Source: Xenorhabdus yunnanensis (GTDB lineage: Bacteria; Pseudomonadota; Gammaproteobacteria; Enterobacterales; Enterobacteriaceae). Taken from it: a stretch of 64,000 nt of DNA. Made by a program: the position numbers and the translations under genes. Within the stretch, counting starts at the first letter, position 1. The number at the start of each line of letters is the position of its first letter. The stretch is from positions 1 to 64,000 of the forward strand of contig NZ_JAQRFI010000004.1 in NCBI RefSeq assembly GCF_028598805.1, given 5' to 3'. Below, one piece after another: positions 61,276 to 64,000 of the stretch. The notes beneath the pieces are model-generated. The model searched no databases. It was not told the origin of the DNA and saw only the letters and a program-made list of their open reading frames with translations.

Positions 61276-62262
61276 ATGAAAGAAATTACTAATGATAACA
61301 ACGTCTCACTTTTAAAACTCCCCATAAAGAGCCTTTTAAAAAAAAGAAGTTGCTTAGGAACAAACTACTTTCGAGCTGCCAAGATGTCTTCCAATTATCG
61401 TTGGTGGAGGCCTATAGCAGAACTATTGATATTTTTTCTGGTTGCAGGGCTCTTGCTTGTACTCTGGACTGTACTTGGGATGTTAATAAACCCACAGATG
61501 GTGATATCTGACTACATGTCCGACTTCTTAGGTATCGATAATTCATTCGATCATATATCCCCCAGAAAACCGTTAAATTTTATCATTAGCATGATGACTA
61601 TCATCCTGCTAATTCCTGCTGTCATGGTAGCTGTTCGTACGGTGGGAAAACGCTCGTTCAAAACTGTTTTGTCAGTAACAGGGCGTTTCAGAACACGGCT
61701 TTTTTTGAGGGCTGTAGCTGTGATTGCACTTTTTTTCATAATCCTAGATGCGATTGCGATAATTTTTGTTTTTGATAGTTATCCTGCTTCCGAGTTAAAA
61801 GTTGATATATTATCACTCGGTGCATTGCTCCTCGTATTGATATTTATTCCTCTCCAGGCTGCATCCGAAGAGATATTTTTTCGTGGGTTTCTCAGTCAAT
61901 TCTTTGGAGCATGGACTCCTTATGTAGCTGTACCAATTTTATTCTCACTACCATTTTTTACATTCAGTCATAATTACAACTCACTGGGTCTTATTGAAAT
62001 TTCGATATTTGCGGTATGCTTGGGGATACTTGCCTGGATAACAGGCGGTCTTGAAATTCCGATAGCTTTTCACATGGTAAACAATATAGTTGTCTTTCTA
62101 CCCTATTGTTTTGGTATTGTTCCACCAAATCCTAAAGATATCTCAATATCACATTTTGTCATCGGCTCCGCAATGATAATTATCATAACACTTGTGATTG
62201 TGTTTTATCCAAAAATTGTAGGTGTACTCAATTGGAGGAACGTGACTCGGTCAGTAAATTAA
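61276..62262 (+). CDS. CPBP family intramembrane metalloprotease
   Basis: The 328-residue membrane protein has seven to eight helices and the three CPBP (CAAX protease/Abi) motifs: EEIFFRGFLSQFF (motif 1, two Glu and Arg), FTFSHNYN (motif 2 His) and HMVNNIVVF (motif 3, His and Asn). These residues form a metal-dependent intramembrane protease site. Roles of bacterial members include bacteriocin self-immunity and processing of secreted peptides. Neighbours give no clear partner: a divergent GNAT gene and a convergent permease. A basic N-terminal extension of about 45 residues precedes the first helix. Confidence 0.85.
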   Translation: MKEITNDNNVSLLKLPIKSLLKKRSCLGTNYFRAAKMSSNYRWWRPIAELLIFFLVAGLLLVLWTVLGMLINPQMVISDYMSDFLGIDNSFDHISPRKPLNFIISMMTIILLIPAVMVAVRTVGKRSFKTVLSVTGRFRTRLFLRAVAVIALFFIILDAIAIIFVFDSYPASELKVDILSLGALLLVLIFIPLQAASEEIFFRGFLSQFFGAWTPYVAVPILFSLPFFTFSHNYNSLGLIEISIFAVCLGILAWITGGLEIPIAFHMVNNIVVFLPYCFGIVPPNPKDISISHFVIGSAMIIIITLVIVFYPKIVGVLNWRNVTRSVN

Positions 62263-62285
62263 TTACACACATGTGACTTATAATA

Positions 62286-62323
62286 AAGCCCTACCGCAAG
62301 AGAAAGGTCTAGTGGTGGGGCTT
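62286..62323. terminator. Hairpin after the CPBP gene
   Basis: AAGCCCTACC (62286-62295) pairs with GGTGGGGCTT (62314-62323) with one G:T pair across an 18-base loop. There is no T-run, so it is a weak terminator candidate between convergent genes. Confidence 0.4.
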
Positions 62324-62516
62324 AGAAGAGAAACTATTAAAATTGTAATAGGTAACATAACATCATAATACCAAAATATAATAAAAAGGCATTGTCATAG
62401 ATATAATTTAAAATTAAATTTGATTAATCAATAAAATATTCAATACATCTCTTTATTAGAAAAATAGTCTTAAAAATAAATATCATCTTATTTTATTTCC
62501 TGTTATTTGCAAAACG

Positions 62517-63941
62517 CTAATTTACTATTTCATCATGAGCACTTCTCTGTTGCTTGTTTTTCCGTCTGCGCCACAAAATTTCCAATACCACAAACCACAC
62601 TGGCGTACCATATAATGCCATACGGGTGTCATAATCAAATATCATAATCACCACCGTAAAGGCAAAAAATATCAAAGTACACCAAGTCATGGGAATACCC
62701 ATCGGCATTTTATAAATGGATTTTTTATGCAAGTCAGGCCGCTTCTTTCGGTAAGCCAGATAAGCAAGCAATATCATACACCAACTGTAAATAACCATGA
62801 TGGCTGCGACTGTAGTAACAATAGTAAATAATTTCATTACATTGGGAATGATAAACAACAAAAATACACCACATATCATGCAAATAACCGAGAACATCAA
62901 GCTGAAAACAGGAACCGCGCTTTTTATAGAAAGTTGCCCAAATTTACTATGCGCCAACTTTTCCGTCGACAGGCCATAAAGCATTCGGGTACAGGCATAT
63001 AGCCCACTGTTCGCTGAAGACATAGCCGAAGTCAGCGCGACAAAATTTATCACCGCGGCGGCTGCCGGCAACCCAGCTAGTGCAAACAGTGTCACAAATG
63101 GACTCACGTCTGGTGAAATATGTGGCCATGAAGTAACAGCAATAATGCACATGATGGAAAGCACATAAAAGATAATGACTCTAATGGGAATGCTGTTAAT
63201 AGCTTTCGGTAAAACTTTCTCTGGCTCTTTCGTTTCAGCCGTCACAGTGCCGACCAGCTCAACACCTGTAAAGGAGAAAATGGCAATTTGAAAACCCGCC
63301 AGAAACCCGAATACCCCATTCGGCAGGAATACTTCTGGTTCCGTCAAATGACGAACAGAAGCTGTCACGCCATTGGGTGAAGTCCATCCCACAAAAACCA
63401 TGCCAATGCCAACAATAATCAAAGCAACTATCGCTACGACTTTAATCATGGCAAACCAGAATTCCGTTTCACCAAATAGCCGCACTGAAAAAAAGTTACA
63501 TAAGCACATTAATCCCAAAATAGACAGTGCCGTTAGCCAAAGCCAACTATTGGGGAACCAATACTGGATATACCCACCGCATACCACAACATCTGCGATG
63601 CAACTGACAACCCAGCTCATCCAATAGGTCCATCCCAGAAAATAGCTGGCCTTATCCCCGAGATAATCAGCCACAAAATCGGCGAACGTCCTATAATCCA
63701 ATTTAGAGAGCAACAACTCCCCCATTGCCCTCATTACCATAAAGGCGAAAAAGCCAATCAAAAGATAAGTCAGAATAATTGAAGTCCCTGATACGGCAAT
63801 GGTTTTCCCTGTTCCCATAAATAATCCCGTACCAATAGCACCTCCAATTGCAATCAACTGGACATGACGTTTACCTAATCCACGATGAAGTTTCTGCGCA
63901 CCTGCGGATTGTTCCACAGGCGTTTTTAATGATTTCGTCAT
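62517..63941 (-). CDS. cycA: Amino acid permease, CycA-like (D-Ala/D-Ser/Gly)
   Basis: An APC-family amino acid-proton symporter with twelve membrane helices, 474 residues from the ATG at 63941 (GAGG six bases before). It follows E. coli CycA through most of its length: HVQLIAIGGAIGTGLFMG in helix 1, RAMGELLLS, GFQIAIFSFTGVELVGT, AETKEPEKVLPKAINSIP and LTSAMSSANSGLY. CycA imports glycine, D-alanine and D-serine (and D-cycloserine). The match is strong at family level, but closely related permeases for other amino acids exist, so the substrate is probable, not certain. Confidence 0.8.
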   Translation of the reverse strand: MTKSLKTPVEQSAGAQKLHRGLGKRHVQLIAIGGAIGTGLFMGTGKTIAVSGTSIILTYLLIGFFAFMVMRAMGELLLSKLDYRTFADFVADYLGDKASYFLGWTYWMSWVVSCIADVVVCGGYIQYWFPNSWLWLTALSILGLMCLCNFFSVRLFGETEFWFAMIKVVAIVALIIVGIGMVFVGWTSPNGVTASVRHLTEPEVFLPNGVFGFLAGFQIAIFSFTGVELVGTVTAETKEPEKVLPKAINSIPIRVIIFYVLSIMCIIAVTSWPHISPDVSPFVTLFALAGLPAAAAVINFVALTSAMSSANSGLYACTRMLYGLSTEKLAHSKFGQLSIKSAVPVFSLMFSVICMICGVFLLFIIPNVMKLFTIVTTVAAIMVIYSWCMILLAYLAYRKKRPDLHKKSIYKMPMGIPMTWCTLIFFAFTVVIMIFDYDTRMALYGTPVWFVVLEILWRRRKNKQQRSAHDEIVN

Positions 63942-64000
63942 CAATAACCTCTACGGCTTGCTTTTTTATGAATTTATTATGTTAATTTCGCCAACAACAA

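Overview
The window looks like chromosome of an entomopathogenic enterobacterium of the family Morganellaceae, most likely Xenorhabdus (Photorhabdus is the main alternative). This is inferred from strong protein similarity to Escherichia coli housekeeping genes, an AT-rich base composition with very AT-rich spacers, and an enterobacterial block order (lrhA-nuo, alaA-yfbR-yfbSTUV-ackA-pta) interrupted by accessory islands. No species assignment can be made without a database.

Layout. 1-660: right edge of a prophage, with the end of a tail fibre assembly gene and a 3' tRNA-Thr fragment that looks like an attachment site. 902-2218: tyrP with tandem TyrR boxes. 2316-8027 (minus): menDHBCE, five menaquinone genes with overlapping or close ends and no menF. 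8309-13270 (minus): a four-gene chaperone-usher fimbrial operon (pilin, chaperone, usher, tip adhesin). The chaperone signal peptide is built from eight copies of a 7-bp tandem repeat, a strong candidate for an ON/OFF slippage switch. 13286-14816: a long AT-rich spacer with a probable decayed IS1-type relic. 14817-25291 (plus): pgaABCD for poly-N-acetylglucosamine, then yfiRNB (the Yersinia hmsCDE type) and an EAL-domain gene, so polysaccharide synthesis lies beside genes that would make, restrain and degrade its activator c-di-GMP. 25384-27534 (minus): accessory island with hipB and a truncated hipA, an unknown acidic protein, a CPCC cysteine-rich protein, an orphan PAAR protein and a 47-residue ORF. 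27639-29671 (minus): ulaABC-like PTS. 29899-31893 (minus): BetT-type choline transporter. 32507-32833: small secreted protein. 33106-48038 (minus): the complete 13-gene complex I operon nuoABCDEFGHIJKLMN with fused nuoCD. 48746-49741 (minus): lrhA/hexA with an acidic tail. 50555-60210: alaA, yfbR, yfbS, yfbT, a 5'-truncated yfbU, yfbV, ackA and pta. 60281-63941: a GNAT acetyltransferase, a CPBP membrane protease and a CycA-type permease.

Menaquinone made by the men genes is an electron acceptor for complex I, and AckA-Pta handles overflow acetate, so the conserved parts form a respiratory and central-carbon block. The accessory parts are surface and competition functions: fimbriae, PNAG biofilm, a type VI secretion tip and a toxin-antitoxin remnant. 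A recurring feature is short tandem duplication, mostly 15 bp (in the usher, pgaA, yfiR twice and two spacers), plus the 7-bp array in the chaperone.
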